40,080 nucleotides of DNA from the NCBI GenBank assembly GCA_964458795.1, contig CAYWJW010000009.1:1-40080 (forward strand). Direction: 5' to 3'. Below, piece by piece: positions 24,652-33,817 of this stretch. The stretch comes from JAJTHY01 sp964458795 (GTDB lineage Bacteria > Pseudomonadota > Alphaproteobacteria > Rickettsiales > Midichloriaceae). Each line of letters opens with the position of its first letter. Position 1 is the first letter of the stretch. The position numbers were made by a program, and so were the translations under genes. The notes under the pieces were generated by a model. That model searched no databases and was not told the origin of the DNA. It saw only the letters and a list, made by a program, of their open reading frames with translations.

Positions 24652-26220
24652 ATGCGCGAGCAAATAGACAACATACTTAAGTCATTGCGTAACAATGAGA
24701 CTACCTTTTATAAATTGATATTAGAGGAACAGACTGAAGAGAGGCTTGAGCATGTTCTACATGCTGTGCGCGAGTATTTTAGTAAGGAGGTTATAGAGTC
24801 GTTAAGGGTTACAGAATCTACGACTGAAAACAATGGATCAGTAAAAAAGGTACTGGAATTTGAATGCGAAAAAAACCACTATCTTGGCGATATTTTCTCC
24901 GCATTTTTCGTAAATGTTTCTCTTGAAAAAATAATGTGCTTGTTAACCTTCCTTCGCGATTCTGACGAAGAATTGAGCAAAGATCTTGTAGTCACTCTAA
25001 TGGCTACAATAAAAAGCGACGGAAAGTCTATTAATGATGGGGAGATTAAAAATCATTTCCAATATCAAGTGCTTGGCAATCAAAATTATACCAAAGAAAC
25101 CTTACTATACTTTGAACCAGAGCAAGACCAAGAAGCAGTACTAAAGAATGGCTTCTCATTTGCATTTAACTTTGAGTATAAACCCAGCTATATGCTTTTC
25201 GAAGATGAAGCTAAGTATCTATCATGGATTTTTTCAGCAATTATTGCAAATATAGCAAATGAGCTAATAGATTATATCCCATGCAGTCATTCTATTCTTA
25301 ATATAAGTTTCCGAGAAACAGAAGTAGGATCAAATCGTGATTACCTTTCTTACGATGCAAACATAAAAGCAGTTCTTGGAGCTTTATACAGCACTGTAGA
25401 ACATGGGACCCCAGCATATCTTATTTGTTCGGATTATGGGCACTGGGCAACGGTAGCTCTTGTACCAATTGATGGCGAACTGCACATACTCAAATTCGAT
25501 TCAAAGGGTGTTGACAACTCATACTTTGCAGATGATTTCATTGCTTCGCTGCATAGCTTTATTGAATCTGCTAATCTGTTCAAAAAAGTACACGAATGTA
25601 AAGATACATCTCTAACCGTTCAATACGATAATAACTGTGGTGTTGCCTCAGCTGCTTTTATCAGCGTTCTAACTTCCCTACTTAACAGCAGAACCTTAAA
25701 ACCCATTGACGACATAATTAATGAATTCCGCACTCGTTATAAAATGTTAGCTCTTGATCCTGATAATCTGAAGGAGACTACAGAAAAATTAGTAAGAGAT
25801 TCTATGTACTATGGCCTGGGTATTCTATCTGAATGCAAAGGCAAAGGAGATCCCCTTTTCAATTATAAAAGAGAGGGCTGGCTGGATCTTAATGGTCAGC
25901 GTAGTAGATTATGTAGCTTTATTAACTTCGTTTCTGAGTACAGTTTTTCATCATGTGCTTCTCAAGATAAGACACAAAACTCTATATTTTATACGGCTTA
26001 CACCGTTCTTTCTAGTCCAGTTAGCATGCTGATAAATGTGTGTAACTGGGTAGTATTCAATATTTATTGCGCTATTTCAGAAAAGCCACTTAGAGATGAA
26101 GCAATTAGGTTTTGTAATAAATATAATGCCTGGGCACAAGAAAAAAACAATGGGAAAAGCGCAGAAAAGCTCTTCTCTGAAGACCTACTAACGGCTATAA
26201 CTCAAGGACAAGGAATATAA
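24652..26220 (+). CDS. Predicted CE-clan (Ulp1/ubiquitin-like protease) cysteine protease
   Basis: A 522-residue protein with no signal peptide. The region about 240-350 carries the ordered catalytic pattern of clan CE: His264-Trp265 in GHWATVAL, Asp283-Ser284 in LKFDSKG, then Gln324 and Cys329-Gly330 in QYDNNCGVAS. Clan CE contains eukaryotic SUMO/NEDD8 proteases and bacterial effectors that act as deubiquitinases or acetyltransferases (ChlaDUB, RickCE and YopJ types). Outside this core the sequence is not recognised; the last 100 residues hold one hydrophobic stretch near residue 460. The spacing and motifs were read by eye. AGAGG precedes the ATG by seven bases. It is followed six bases later by an orphan gene, probably in the same transcript. 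A host-directed role is inference. Confidence 0.75.
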   Translation: MREQIDNILKSLRNNETTFYKLILEEQTEERLEHVLHAVREYFSKEVIESLRVTESTTENNGSVKKVLEFECEKNHYLGDIFSAFFVNVSLEKIMCLLTFLRDSDEELSKDLVVTLMATIKSDGKSINDGEIKNHFQYQVLGNQNYTKETLLYFEPEQDQEAVLKNGFSFAFNFEYKPSYMLFEDEAKYLSWIFSAIIANIANELIDYIPCSHSILNISFRETEVGSNRDYLSYDANIKAVLGALYSTVEHGTPAYLICSDYGHWATVALVPIDGELHILKFDSKGVDNSYFADDFIASLHSFIESANLFKKVHECKDTSLTVQYDNNCGVASAAFISVLTSLLNSRTLKPIDDIINEFRTRYKMLALDPDNLKETTEKLVRDSMYYGLGILSECKGKGDPLFNYKREGWLDLNGQRSRLCSFINFVSEYSFSSCASQDKTQNSIFYTAYTVLSSPVSMLINVCNWVVFNIYCAISEKPLRDEAIRFCNKYNAWAQEKNNGKSAEKLFSEDLLTAITQGQGI

Positions 26221-26226
26221 ATTAAA

Positions 26227-27474
26227 ATGCAAACTAGACAAAAAAGACCCCCTAAGAAAGATCAAACTGAGACTGTATACCTGCCAGAAGGCAATTTTAA
26301 AGCCCTGAAAAAGTATAGTCGTAAACGTGCCTTCAATGACTTTTGTCCTACCGCAAGCGTTATACTTGAGTTTATAGCTTGTAAACACAACCTGCCTAAT
26401 AATACTTGTCAGTTTACGAATGCTATGATTGATCTAAAAGATGGCAATCATTTGCATACAGAACGGAACCTTGAAGTTTTAGGCCAATATAAATCTGCCA
26501 AGTATATGGAAGAGAATCCAACTTCTGAATTTATCTGGGAATATCTCCGTGCAACTGCAATGATCGGATTTATCATGGATGACCCCATAATTTTAGAACT
26601 ATTATACAAGCATCTTGAAACGAGTCTATTTCAAGATCTAGTGTCTGCAACTCTAATACTTGCTCTCAATTTTGATTCCAGAAAATGCTTTTCCACACTC
26701 TACAAAATCCATAAAGGTAAATTTGTGTGGAGCAACAATCAGGTAAAGAGAATCGAATTATATATACCCTTCAAAGCTCTGCCCAAGCAAATCAAGGAGA
26801 TTGCTAAAAATGGCTTTTCTATCTCAAACCAAACCCTTTTCAGATATCTAAAGTTTTTAGAAAGGCAGCCTCAAAATGAAGATAAGATGCGTTATATATT
26901 TACAAACTTCGGAATCTTTAAAATTAGCGAAGATAGGTGCATTCGTTGCTTGCGCCCATCTCAGTTTATAATTGAAGATAAATTCTATAAACTTGATAGC
27001 ACTATTCAAATTCTCTTAATAAAAATCGCAACTGATAATAATTTTAATTGTTTTGATGTAAAAGACGTAACAACTGAAGATAGTTTTATGGAAATCTATA
27101 AATTGTCCAAACATCTTTCCAAGGTAACCGATATCTCTGGTATCAGATATCAGGATTTTGGAAGATTAATTGCTTGCATAAGCCATTTGCATACCCACTT
27201 TAAGCTTAAATTTTCCGATCAACAGAATATACTACTTACAGTAGAAAGTCTGGAAGAAATTGCAGAGATTTTTAAACAAAGCACTTATCACTTAAGACAT
27301 GTAAAAGGGGTAACTCTAGTGGCTGGCAACGCTGCGCAAGCTGCGTTTAAAAGTGTAATAGATTGCACTTTATATGCAGAATGCATAGATCCTAAAAGCC
27401 AAATAGATTTCATCAACACACTCTGTGTAGCTTTAATTGCTGAAAAAGATGCCTTCAGTATGGCAATCTCCTAA
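26227..27474 (+). CDS. Orphan protein (415 aa) in operon with the CE-clan protease
   Basis: Function not recognised. The product is rich in charged and aromatic residues, with a basic N-terminus (QTRQKRPPKKDQTE), a run of helical segments of about 35-40 residues, and a cysteine pair CIRCLRP near residue 240. No signal peptide or membrane segment is seen. It starts six bases after the protease stop, with AAGGA twelve or thirteen bases before the ATG, so it is very likely co-expressed. It could be a partner, chaperone or second effector of the protease; sequence alone cannot decide. Confidence 0.7.
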   Translation: MQTRQKRPPKKDQTETVYLPEGNFKALKKYSRKRAFNDFCPTASVILEFIACKHNLPNNTCQFTNAMIDLKDGNHLHTERNLEVLGQYKSAKYMEENPTSEFIWEYLRATAMIGFIMDDPIILELLYKHLETSLFQDLVSATLILALNFDSRKCFSTLYKIHKGKFVWSNNQVKRIELYIPFKALPKQIKEIAKNGFSISNQTLFRYLKFLERQPQNEDKMRYIFTNFGIFKISEDRCIRCLRPSQFIIEDKFYKLDSTIQILLIKIATDNNFNCFDVKDVTTEDSFMEIYKLSKHLSKVTDISGIRYQDFGRLIACISHLHTHFKLKFSDQQNILLTVESLEEIAEIFKQSTYHLRHVKGVTLVAGNAAQAAFKSVIDCTLYAECIDPKSQIDFINTLCVALIAEKDAFSMAIS

Positions 27475-27512
27475 AAGCAGCATTGTAAAGTTTCATAAAT
27501 GGCGAATGCTTA

Positions 27513-28142
27513 CTACAGAAAAAGCGATTCAAAAAGTTGTCGTGCTATATAAAGCGCTATGCACCAAATTATAATAGCAGCCAATTTATTAACCGCTTTA
27601 ATCCAAAGCCCATTCTTATCTAATTTATGCATGTTATGGCCGGCAAAGGCTAAGCTCGCAAACCAAATCCATGAAATCCCAATACAGCTAAGTGTATAGG
27701 CTAATTTGCTATATCCACTATATGCCACAGCATTAGTTCCTATGACAACTATAGTATCTATAATTGCATGCGGGTTCAGTATAGAAACTGACATTGCAAA
27801 TAATATCTGCTTTTTTGCAGAAAGCTCTCTTTGCCTGGCATTTATATTTGACGCATGCTGTTTCCAGGTCACCCACCCCATATACATAAGGAATATAAAC
27901 CCCACTGCAAAGATGATATTTTTAAGCCATGCGATTTCAAATATAAGTAGCGATACTCCAAGCACTGCAAGTATTATAAGAGTGGTATCGCAAAGCGCTG
28001 CTGTTATAAAGCTTGGCATTGCTTTTCTAAATGGGCTTGCCGCAGCACCCTGATTGAATACAAAAATATTTTGTACACCCAATGGGATAATAAGGCCCAA
28101 GGCCAACAATACCCCATGTATACAAGCTGTTAGAATATCCAT
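27513..28142 (-). CDS. LysE/ArgO-family amino-acid exporter
   Basis: An inner-membrane exporter of 209 residues with about six hydrophobic helices. The family signature at the N-terminus is PLGVQNIFVFNQG (residues about 20-32), and the central ILNPHAIIDTI stretch matches the LysE NP-x-A motif. Such proteins export lysine, arginine or other basic amino acids; the substrate here is unknown. It starts 12 bases after the stop of nuoN and is probably in the same transcript. Confidence 0.88.
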   Translation of the reverse strand: MDILTACIHGVLLALGLIIPLGVQNIFVFNQGAAASPFRKAMPSFITAALCDTTLIILAVLGVSLLIFEIAWLKNIIFAVGFIFLMYMGWVTWKQHASNINARQRELSAKKQILFAMSVSILNPHAIIDTIVVIGTNAVAYSGYSKLAYTLSCIGISWIWFASLAFAGHNMHKLDKNGLWIKAVNKLAAIIIWCIALYIARQLFESLFL

Positions 28143-28154
28143 AATAACTACCGA

Positions 28155-29594
28155 CTACTTAAATAATACAAGGCTTGCAGTTTCAGCTGCATTTATAAGT
28201 GGAGTTGGCATGAATATGTAAAGCACATTAAACAATGCACCCGCAGCCACCACAACCTTAATCAAAAATGCAGAACTCAATTCAGCCTTCTTACTTTCAG
28301 CGTCAAAGTATATAATTTTTACTATCTTAAGGTAATAAAAAGATGCTATGACGCTAGCTATAACAAAGATTATGGCTAATAAGTACATCTCTGCTTTTAT
28401 GAGGGGTACAAGGATATAAAACTTTGCAAAGAATCCAGCAAGTGGTGGGACCCCAGCCATAGAAAGCATGAGAATTGTAAGAGCAAGTGCAGTGTTAGGG
28501 CACGACTTAGAGAGACCGGCAAGGTCATAAATATCTTCAATCAATTTGCCTTCTTTCTTTAACATTAATAGACATGCAAAAGTGGCTATAGTCATGCTTA
28601 AATAAATCGTAAGATATATTAGTACACCTTGAATACCTTCATTTTCTGCAGTAACTATCCCAGCAAGCATAAAACCAACGTGTCCAATCGAGCTATAGGC
28701 AAGCAAGCGTTTAAAATTTTGCTGCATAATTGCACCAAGGCTACCTACAAACATTGAAGCAACTGAAATCACCATAAGCACCTGCTGCCACTGTACGTAT
28801 AATTCGGCAAATGGATCCAAAAGTAAACGCACCAATATGATAAAACCTGCTGCCTTGGGAGCAGATGCAAAGAAAGTTGTAATGATGGTAGGCGACCCCT
28901 CATAAACATCAGGTGTCCACATATGGAACGGCACTGCGGAAATTTTAAATGCAAGCGCTACAATAATAAATATCAGACCTACTAAAAAGCCGATAGGCAT
29001 CGCAGTTGATTCAGCATCCGAACTCATACTGACATAGTAATCATATATGCCATCAAATGCTATAGACCCCGTGAACCCATAAACAAAGGTGGTGCCTAAT
29101 AAAAACAAGCCAGAAGCTATCGAGCCCAAGATAAAATACTTCATTCCCGCTTCTGTTGATTTCGAACGATTGCGATCAAAGGCTGCCATAATATAAGATG
29201 GCAAACTCATGAGTTCAAGACCCATATAGAGCGTAAGCAACGAACTGGAGCTTATCATAAACATCATACCGGAAGTTGAAAGCATTACCAGTACTGGCAT
29301 CTCGAACTGACGCTTTTCAGAAAACATAAGCAGTAGCACGAAAGTAGAAGCAAATGTGACCAAAATCTTTCCATATTTGACAAAGGCATTCAAATGCATC
29401 ATGCCTCCAAAGGCTTTCATATCCTGTGAAGGTCCATAAAACACAATAAAAGCCGTGCATACTAAAACAGCAATCGCAAAGATATTGGCCATGCGCACTT
29501 GCCCAAAAGCCCCGAGCATCAACGCAACCATAGCTCCTAACACCAAAACAATCTCAGGTGAGAACAAATATAAACTTTCTATGATACTAGACAT
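28155..29594 (-). CDS. nuoN: NADH-quinone oxidoreductase subunit N
   Basis: A membrane subunit of complex I, one of the antiporter-like subunits that pump protons. The 479-residue length and about 14 hydrophobic helices fit. Characteristic phrases are LMSLPSYIMAAFDR, EAGMKYFILGSIASGLFL, ISAVPFHMWTPDVYEGSP with the essential lysine before it, and LLAYSSIGHVGFMLAG. Other nuo genes are not in this window; its neighbours are mutL and a LysE exporter, so complex I genes are split or this copy has been separated from nuoM, which in many genomes precedes it. Confidence 0.95.
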   Translation of the reverse strand: MSSIIESLYLFSPEIVLVLGAMVALMLGAFGQVRMANIFAIAVLVCTAFIVFYGPSQDMKAFGGMMHLNAFVKYGKILVTFASTFVLLLMFSEKRQFEMPVLVMLSTSGMMFMISSSSLLTLYMGLELMSLPSYIMAAFDRNRSKSTEAGMKYFILGSIASGLFLLGTTFVYGFTGSIAFDGIYDYYVSMSSDAESTAMPIGFLVGLIFIIVALAFKISAVPFHMWTPDVYEGSPTIITTFFASAPKAAGFIILVRLLLDPFAELYVQWQQVLMVISVASMFVGSLGAIMQQNFKRLLAYSSIGHVGFMLAGIVTAENEGIQGVLIYLTIYLSMTIATFACLLMLKKEGKLIEDIYDLAGLSKSCPNTALALTILMLSMAGVPPLAGFFAKFYILVPLIKAEMYLLAIIFVIASVIASFYYLKIVKIIYFDAESKKAELSSAFLIKVVVAAGALFNVLYIFMPTPLINAAETASLVLFK

Positions 29595-29787
29595 TGATAT
29601 TTCAAAAACTACTTAAACTACCGCTTTACTTTAAGGCTAGCCTCAATTCATGCAAGTTTTTTATATATTTATCCCTTGAATTAGCCACGAGTGTTGCATT
29701 TTTAGAACACTTGCACATTATGCTCAGTATAATCTGTTGTAAGCCTTTATGTATGTATATTTCAGGAGCAAAAAAATATTTTGCGTA

Positions 29788-29796
29788 GGGACTTCC
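29788..29796 (-). repeat. GGAAGTCCC-type intergenic motif, copy 3
   Basis: On the minus strand it reads CTAAGGAAGTCCCTACGCA then AAATATTTTT. It lies between mutL and nuoN, points towards nuoN, and is about 195 bases upstream of that start. A partial end of the dispersed palindrome (TTATACCAATTCTGGTAAAT at 29849-29868) lies just upstream of it. Confidence 0.45.
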
Positions 29797-29848
29797 TTAG
29801 AGCATTTGTGTCAACTATACTAGTAAATATAAGATCAGAAAAGTGTGC

Positions 29849-29874
29849 TTATACCAATTCTGGTAAATATGCGA
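29849..29874. repeat. Remnant of the dispersed palindromic repeat (left end)
   Basis: TTATACCAATTCTGGTAAAT resembles the left end of the 6125-6287 element (TTATACCAATTCCAGCAAAT) with three or four changes. The rest of the element is not seen. Confidence 0.4.
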
Positions 29875-29888
29875 TTTGGCATTATTAA

Positions 29889-31646
29889 TTAAACTCGTTC
29901 GAAAATCTTAGCAAGACTCCTCGGCCCAAGGGTCACGAAAGTTGGACGTCCGTGGTTGCACTGGGAAGCAAGTGGGGTGGATTCTATTTGTCGGAGAATG
30001 GCATTCATCTCAGCAATACTTAATTTTCTGCCAGCGCGGATGCTAGAGTGGCAAGCAATATTGCCTAATACTTCATCGCGCTTGCGAATAAGAACTTCGC
30101 TATCGCCCTCTTGTGCCAGCATTTCAGCAAGTTCTTTGAGCACTTCAGCAATTGAATCTTTTGCTAAGAACTCTGGAATTTGCCGGACAAGCACTTGAGT
30201 AATACCATTGCGTTCGATAACAATGCCATATTTCTCTATGCTACTTGCATGCTCAATAATGTGGCTTGTAAGTACTTCACCTAGCTCAACTACGTGTGGT
30301 ATAAGCAGAGTTTGGGCACGGATGCTATCCATACCTGCTTTCATACACTCTAAAACTAGGCGTTCGTGGGCCGCATGCTGATCTACAACCACAAGGCCAT
30401 CTTGGCTCTCAGCGATTATATAAGTATTGTCAAGCTGGAATACTGCATGACCTAATGGGTAGTGTTGAGGAGACTCAAGTTTTTGAAATTGAGGAACATT
30501 GGAATTTTGCGGAGTGATAGGGGGTTGATAAGCAGTGAACGAGCTATCGCTAAAGTTGAGTGGAGCCCTCTCTTTCTTGGGTTCATAACTGTATGAAAAG
30601 TTCGTTCGGGCAACGTTAACTGCAACTTCAGTTACCTGTGATGAAGTCTGAGCATTAGCATAGCTCAGGCTTGTACGTATAGCGCTGATTACAAAACTCT
30701 TTACCCGGTTCGGATCTCTAAGCCTAACTTCAGTTTTGGCAGGATGGACGTTTACGTCTACTTCGTATGGATCAATATCTATATGAAGTATTACTGCTCC
30801 AAAGAAACCGTGTGTCATTAAATTGGCATAAGCAGCTTTTATGGCTGCAAATATTTGTTTGTCCTTTACTGCGCGACCATTGATGAAAATACGCTGATTT
30901 ATGCTGCTTCTATGAGTAAAAGTTGGCACGCCTATAAAACCACATATACTTATTTCACTACCCTTGCGATTTATTGTAAGCATATTGCTTGCGAATTCAC
31001 TGCTAAATACTTGCGATACCCTCGCAGCTTCGTCATCAGTTGCCGGGAAATCTAGGTTTGTGGCTCCATCACTTGCAAGCTTGAAATGAACTTGTGGGTA
31101 ACAAAGTGCAAAATCTTGGATAAGCGAAAGCACACTTGCTCGTTCAGTGGCATCAGACCTCATAAATTTGAGTCTTGCAGGTGTGTAAAGGAATAAATCC
31201 TTTACTTCTATGGTAGTACCCACTTCACGGGCAGCTGGAGAAATATTGCTCTTATCGCCACCACTAACTGAGATCTGCCAAGCATGGTCTGCGGATTTCT
31301 CACGAGTAGTTATTGTGAGATTTGCGATCGAACCTATTGAAGGCAAAGCTTCACCTCTGAACCCTAAAGAATTTATACAGTTAATATTCTCTTCATTAAG
31401 TTTTGAAGTAGCATGTCTCTCTATCGATAACTCAAGGTCAGCCTGATTCATGCCTGATCCATTATCAGAAACTCGAATAAGATTCTTACCACCAGCTTCA
31501 ACCTCTATAAAAATGCTGGTAGAGCCAGCATCAATTGAGTTCTCTATAAGCTCTTTAACAACTGAGCTAGGGCGATCAACCACTTCGCCGGCTGCAATTT
31601 TATTAATTGTCTTTTCTGATAATTTCTTAATTTTGGTCATAGTCAT
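29889..31646 (-). CDS. mutL: DNA mismatch repair protein MutL (endonuclease type)
   Basis: Links mismatch recognition by MutS to strand removal. The N-terminal GHKL ATPase is complete: AAGEVVDRPSSVVKELIENS, IRVSDNGSGM, RHATSKL and LGFRGEALPSIG. A low-complexity linker follows at about 340-395. The C-terminal domain carries the metal-dependent nicking motifs DQHAAHERLVLE (Asp422) and QCNHGRPTF, so this MutL should itself nick DNA, unlike the E. coli protein, which works with MutH. Length is 585. Start at 31646 with TAGG four bases before it; a second ATG two codons on is possible. It is divergent from ugd with a 62-base gap. Confidence 0.95.
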   Translation of the reverse strand: MTMTKIKKLSEKTINKIAAGEVVDRPSSVVKELIENSIDAGSTSIFIEVEAGGKNLIRVSDNGSGMNQADLELSIERHATSKLNEENINCINSLGFRGEALPSIGSIANLTITTREKSADHAWQISVSGGDKSNISPAAREVGTTIEVKDLFLYTPARLKFMRSDATERASVLSLIQDFALCYPQVHFKLASDGATNLDFPATDDEAARVSQVFSSEFASNMLTINRKGSEISICGFIGVPTFTHRSSINQRIFINGRAVKDKQIFAAIKAAYANLMTHGFFGAVILHIDIDPYEVDVNVHPAKTEVRLRDPNRVKSFVISAIRTSLSYANAQTSSQVTEVAVNVARTNFSYSYEPKKERAPLNFSDSSFTAYQPPITPQNSNVPQFQKLESPQHYPLGHAVFQLDNTYIIAESQDGLVVVDQHAAHERLVLECMKAGMDSIRAQTLLIPHVVELGEVLTSHIIEHASSIEKYGIVIERNGITQVLVRQIPEFLAKDSIAEVLKELAEMLAQEGDSEVLIRKRDEVLGNIACHSSIRAGRKLSIAEMNAILRQIESTPLASQCNHGRPTFVTLGPRSLAKIFERV

Positions 31647-31708
31647 TTTGCCTAATATCGAGTATATTGTAGCATAATTATTTAGTTTTAAAACATGAGA
31701 TACATTTT

Positions 31709-33007
31709 ATGAAAATAGCAGTAATCGGCACAGGATATGTGGGACTAGTAGCAGGAGCTTGCTTTGCAAGCTTTAATATGGAAGTAATCTGCATAGATCA
31801 TGATGCGGAAAAGATAGATAAACTTAAACGCAATATCATCCCTATCTACGAACCTGGACTCGAAGAAATAGTTGAACGTGCCGCAAAAAAAGGAAACTTG
31901 AAATTCTCCTATCGCCTTGAAGATATAAATAAAGCAGATATCGTAATCATAGCTGTTGGAACTCCCTCATTGCCTAGTGGCGAAGCTGATCTTAGCTATT
32001 TAATGCGCGCATTAGAGGACATTTCTAGTATATCCACTGGCAAAAAAGCGCTAATTATCAAATCAACAGTTCCAATTGGAACTGCTGATCTTGTGCGTTC
32101 TAAACTTAAAGGCATGGAGGCCGACGACAAATTTCATTTGATATCCAATCCTGAGTTTTTAAGAGAAGGATCCGCTGTTTATGATTTCCTAAAACCTGAC
32201 CGCATTATAGTCGGGGTTGGATCAATTGAGGCGCGTAAAATTGCACAAACGCTTTACCACCCACTGACTACGCAGGATATCCCACTTCTTATTACCGATA
32301 ATACAACTGCAGAAACTATAAAATATTCTGCAAATGCTTATCTTGCCATGCGAGTAGCATATATAAATGAGATAGCAGATTTGTGCGAAAAAGTTGGCGC
32401 GTCGATAGATCAAGTAGCTCAGGGCATGGGCATGGATCACCGCATTGGCCGTCATTATTTGCATGCAGGGCCTGGATACGGAGGCTCTTGTTTCCCAAAA
32501 GATACACAAGCCATCAGTTACATAGCGCATGATAAGGGCGTAGACTTGACTATAGTGGATGCTGTAATCGCTGCTAATGACAAGCGAAAACTCAATCTTG
32601 CGAGCCGAATAGTAGCTAAGTTTAAAAAACATGAATGCAGCAAAATTGCGGTCTTAGGCCTAACCTTTAAAGCTGACACTGATGATATGAGAGATAGCGC
32701 TGCACTGGTTATAGTGCCTGCACTGCTAGAGGCGGGGTTTGAGTTAAGGTGTTACGATCCCTCAAAACCAGAAAGTGCTACGAGCTTACTAGCTATTAAT
32801 CTAGAACCCTCGTTAGAAAGCTGTTTGCATGGAGTTGATGCCGCTCTAATTATAACTGAATGGCCGGAATTTAGACTATTGGAACTAACTAAACTTGCAA
32901 ACTCACTTAATAAAAAAGTACTCTATGATTTGCGCAACATATATAACCCTCATGATGTTGAAGATGTAGGCTTAACCTATTATTCAATAGGTCGTTCCCA
33001 TGCCTGA
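31709..33007 (+). CDS. ugd: UDP-glucose 6-dehydrogenase
   Basis: Oxidises UDP-glucose twice to UDP-glucuronate using NAD+, feeding capsule, exopolysaccharide or LPS sugar pathways. Features: IAVIGTGYVGLVAGAC for the NAD site, GTPSLPSGEADLSYL, KSTVPIGTAD, SNPEFLREGSAVYDF and the catalytic cysteine Cys261 in GPGYGGSCFPKD. The 432-residue length fits. Its last eight bases overlap the start of mutM, which indicates one transcript despite unrelated function. Product use is unclear because no glycosyltransferase genes are adjacent. Confidence 0.95.
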   Translation: MKIAVIGTGYVGLVAGACFASFNMEVICIDHDAEKIDKLKRNIIPIYEPGLEEIVERAAKKGNLKFSYRLEDINKADIVIIAVGTPSLPSGEADLSYLMRALEDISSISTGKKALIIKSTVPIGTADLVRSKLKGMEADDKFHLISNPEFLREGSAVYDFLKPDRIIVGVGSIEARKIAQTLYHPLTTQDIPLLITDNTTAETIKYSANAYLAMRVAYINEIADLCEKVGASIDQVAQGMGMDHRIGRHYLHAGPGYGGSCFPKDTQAISYIAHDKGVDLTIVDAVIAANDKRKLNLASRIVAKFKKHECSKIAVLGLTFKADTDDMRDSAALVIVPALLEAGFELRCYDPSKPESATSLLAINLEPSLESCLHGVDAALIITEWPEFRLLELTKLANSLNKKVLYDLRNIYNPHDVEDVGLTYYSIGRSHA

Positions 33008-33812
33008 ATTGCCTGAAGTACAAACAGTTGTCTCGGGCCTTAGCCAAACCATAGTGGGCAAAACCATAGAAAGTTGCTACTCTTCAGGACAGACTTTCCG
33101 AGGACGGAAGATGATAATTGATCCACATAAGTTGGTCTCAAGCACCATTACAAGCTGCTTTAGACGCGCAAAATATATTTTGATTGAGCTTTCAAATGGT
33201 CATACATTAATAATCCACTTAGGTATGTCCGGCAAAGTATTGATTGGAGCAGAAGCGCGCAAACATGATCATTTGATACTAACTTTTAAGGACAGAACCA
33301 TTTTGAGATTCAATGATCCTCGCCGTTTTGGGGTTGTAAAATTAAGCAAATCTAACAATCTAAGTGAAGAGCCTTTACTTAAAAACCTAGGTCTTGAGCC
33401 GCTTGAACCTGAGTTCTCTGCACGTGCATTACGTATTATTTGCAAAAATAGCGCTATGCCTATTAAATCACTTATAATGAATGCCAACTTGATTGTTGGA
33501 GTCGGCAATATCTATGCTTCAGAAGCGTTATTTGATGCGAGAATACTACCTACTAGAAAAGCCCACACCCTTGTATACGAAGAAATCTCGAACCTATACG
33601 CAAGCATAGTGAGAGTCTTAACTCTTGCTATAGAATCGGGAGGATCTACCTTGCGCGACTATGCACACTTAAATGGTGATGTTGGTTATTTTCAACACCA
33701 GTTTAAAGTATATGGAAAGCAGACTGAGGGATGTGCGCATTGCAATTCACCTGTTCAGAGAATAATAATGAGCGGCCGCTCCACCTACTTTTGTAGCAGT
33801 TGCCAGCACTAA
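33000..33812 (+). CDS. mutM: Formamidopyrimidine-DNA glycosylase
   Basis: Removes oxidised purines such as 8-oxoguanine and Fapy lesions and cuts the strand. The N-terminus is MPELPEVQTV, so Pro2 and Glu3 are the catalytic residues after Met removal. A conserved lysine in RRAKYILIEL, the H2TH segment NLIVGVGNIYASEALF, and the C-terminal zinc finger with Cys245, Cys248, Cys265 and Cys268 are all present. The 270-residue length is normal. Overlap with ugd fixes the start. It ends five bases before the convergent coiled-coil gene, leaving almost no room for a terminator. Confidence 0.96.
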   Translation: MPELPEVQTVVSGLSQTIVGKTIESCYSSGQTFRGRKMIIDPHKLVSSTITSCFRRAKYILIELSNGHTLIIHLGMSGKVLIGAEARKHDHLILTFKDRTILRFNDPRRFGVVKLSKSNNLSEEPLLKNLGLEPLEPEFSARALRIICKNSAMPIKSLIMNANLIVGVGNIYASEALFDARILPTRKAHTLVYEEISNLYASIVRVLTLAIESGGSTLRDYAHLNGDVGYFQHQFKVYGKQTEGCAHCNSPVQRIIMSGRSTYFCSSCQH

Positions 33813-33817
33813 TCTAC

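Noticed and set aside
29711..29733. TTGCAC and TATAAT on the plus strand as a promoter
   Set aside because: The spacer is only 11 bases and there is no plus-strand gene downstream; mutL lies on the other strand.
29594..29788. A 64-codon frame on the plus strand in the mutL-nuoN gap
   Set aside because: It starts in the nuoN start region, has no ribosome binding site, and its hydrophobic translation matches nothing known. The gap instead holds a repeat remnant and a GGAAGTCCC motif.
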